From Candidatus Peregrinibacteria bacterium (GTDB taxonomy: Bacteria; Patescibacteriota; Gracilibacteria; UBA1369; UM-FILTER-53-11), in contig JAHFJU010000081.1 in NCBI GenBank assembly GCA_023245725.1, positions 1-6,033 on the forward strand: DNA of 6,033 nucleotides. Reading direction: 5' to 3'. Below the pieces are notes generated by a model, which did no database searches, was not told where the DNA came from, and saw only the letters and a list, made by a program, of their open reading frames with translations. Of this stretch, positions 5,223-6,033 are shown piece after piece. Made by a program: the position numbers and the translations under genes. How positions within the stretch are numbered: position 1 is the first letter of the stretch; every line of letters begins with the position of its first letter.

Positions 5223-6033
5223 ATGTCAATGAGCATAAGATCAATAGGTGAAATCTACTGGAAACAGCCACAATATTCTGATGAAAAACTGGATGTATCA
5301 GATGAGAATAGTGATATATATCGCATATTTGAAGTTGCGCGAAATAATATTAATGGTCTTAATCTGCCTGATTTGCTTACATTATCAATGTATCTTGAGG
5401 GTAAACTGCCACTGCCTAAAAAAAAAGATAGGTATGCGTCAGATATTAAACCAGATTACACTCCATCACATAAAAAATTACATAAATTTGGAGAATCTAG
5501 GTTGCTTTTGAAATGTAGAGCTAGAATCAACGAACTGGAAAAATGTGATGATGTGAAACTTGAAGGAGACTATATTCGTGGAACCCGAGCACGGCGTGAT
5601 CTGGACATAGAAGGAGGTGAGCTAAAACCTGGAGGTTCCGCAAGAGATATAGTTCTAAATAGAGGTAAACCTCGCACTCCGGCGGCTCTCCGACATGTTG
5701 GAGCTCAACAATTAATTAATACTAATAGTATAACTCTGCCTTATAAGGGGCATCCAAATAGAAAAGTCGAGTTGCAAAAATTGGCGGATGTTTTTTCTGC
5801 AAATTTAAGACATGCAGTTACTTCAAATAATGTTGGCATGGTTAAAACACTCCAAGCGAAAATGCGAGGAAAGTTGATGATTGATGATGATTTTCCTGAA
5901 ATGACACGGTTGGTTGTTTCAAAAAATGCAGTTGAGTGCGAGTTTTCAATTAAGCTCCTCATTAATACTTTAGAGCAAGAAAAATATATTGTGCGTGAAA
6001 ATGAAGGGAATTATGAAGTTTTTAAAGGAGATG
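5223..6033 (+). CDS. Protein of unknown function, 3'-truncated by window edge
   Basis: An uninterrupted frame of 270 codons runs from ATG 5223 past the last base of the window. I do not recognise the family. No signal peptide or membrane helix is seen, so it is probably cytoplasmic. The product is highly charged, with a basic stretch around 66-104 (KKKDR, HKKLHK, KCRARINELEK), a Gly/Arg-rich middle (119-151, IRGTRARRD and ELKPGGSARD) and mostly helical sequence from about 180. Residues 240-268 (FSIKLLINTLEQEKYI, then VRENEGNYEVFKG) look like a recognition helix and beta-hairpin of a winged helix, which with the basic charge hints at nucleic-acid binding; this is inference. Codon use is unlike its neighbours: 7 of 17 Ile codons are ATA (1 of 16 in the SLH/RlpA-like gene) and 9 of 20 Arg codons are AGA/AGG (3 of 17 there), suggesting transfer. 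An in-frame ATG at 5178 would add 15 residues; ATG 5223 is preferred because of the TATAAC before it. Confidence -1.
   Translation, partial: MSMSIRSIGEIYWKQPQYSDEKLDVSDENSDIYRIFEVARNNINGLNLPDLLTLSMYLEGKLPLPKKKDRYASDIKPDYTPSHKKLHKFGESRLLLKCRARINELEKCDDVKLEGDYIRGTRARRDLDIEGGELKPGGSARDIVLNRGKPRTPAALRHVGAQQLINTNSITLPYKGHPNRKVELQKLADVFSANLRHAVTSNNVGMVKTLQAKMRGKLMIDDDFPEMTRLVVSKNAVECEFSIKLLINTLEQEKYIVRENEGNYEVFKGD

Noticed and set aside
5248..5511. 87-residue plus-strand frame with Tyr/Leu/Ile-rich sequence
   Set aside because: It lies within the 270-codon frame that runs to the window end, in another phase; the longer frame is favoured.
5741..5962. 73-residue minus-strand frame
   Set aside because: Antisense to the long open frame, with no recognisable features.
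1..6033. CRISPR array, tRNA, rRNA, insertion sequence or TGA recoding
   Set aside because: No spaced direct repeats, cloverleaf-like segments, transposase frame or terminal inverted repeats were seen, and TGA ends rnpA and the FtsL-like gene at sensible points.

Overview
The window reads as chromosomal DNA from a small-genome bacterium, most likely of the Patescibacteria/CPR (Parcubacteria-like) type. This is an inference from four things: the origin-proximal order rnpA-yidC-khpB, compact genes with few Shine-Dalgarno sites, a YidC with an atypical extracytoplasmic domain, and an SLH-domain cell-wall protein. TGA is used as a normal stop (rnpA, the FtsL-like gene), which argues against the TGA-recoding Gracilibacteria and Absconditabacteria. 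A hand count of three 120-base samples gives about 53% G+C in rnpA, 42% in the malate dehydrogenase gene and 32% in the last gene, so composition is uneven.

Layout: (1) 1-340, 3' part of rnpA (RNase P protein), followed with no gap by (2) yidC, 341-1696, membrane insertase. (3) 1697-1745, a short intergenic stretch with a good sigma70-type promoter that has a perfect inverted repeat in its spacer. (4) khpB/jag-like KH-R3H RNA-binding protein, 1746-2228. (5) A secreted SLH + RlpA-like double-psi beta-barrel protein, 2243-3259, with a perfect TATAAT five bases before its ATG. (6) A small bitopic FtsL/FtsB-like protein, 3289-3636. (7) A convergent junction with an A/T-rich hairpin, then on the minus strand an NAD-dependent malate dehydrogenase (4637-3705) and, upstream of it, a four-helix EamA/DMT-type membrane protein (5114-4707). 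(8) A divergent intergenic region with two small inverted repeats, then a plus-strand gene open to the window end (5223-6033+) whose product I do not recognise.

Functionally, rnpA, yidC and khpB belong to the conserved RNA-processing and membrane-insertion cluster found near many bacterial origins. The SLH/RlpA-like protein and the FtsL-like protein point to cell-wall remodelling and septation. The malate dehydrogenase and the DMT protein are metabolic or transport genes with no obvious partner here. The last gene differs from its neighbours in codon use (7 of 17 Ile codons are ATA, 9 of 20 Arg codons are AGA/AGG) and may be of foreign origin.

The most unusual pattern is at gene starts. Three genes (khpB, the SLH/RlpA-like gene, the DMT gene) have a -10-like hexamer 5-9 bases before the start codon and no Shine-Dalgarno site, as expected for leaderless mRNAs. 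No CRISPR array, tRNA, rRNA or insertion sequence was seen.
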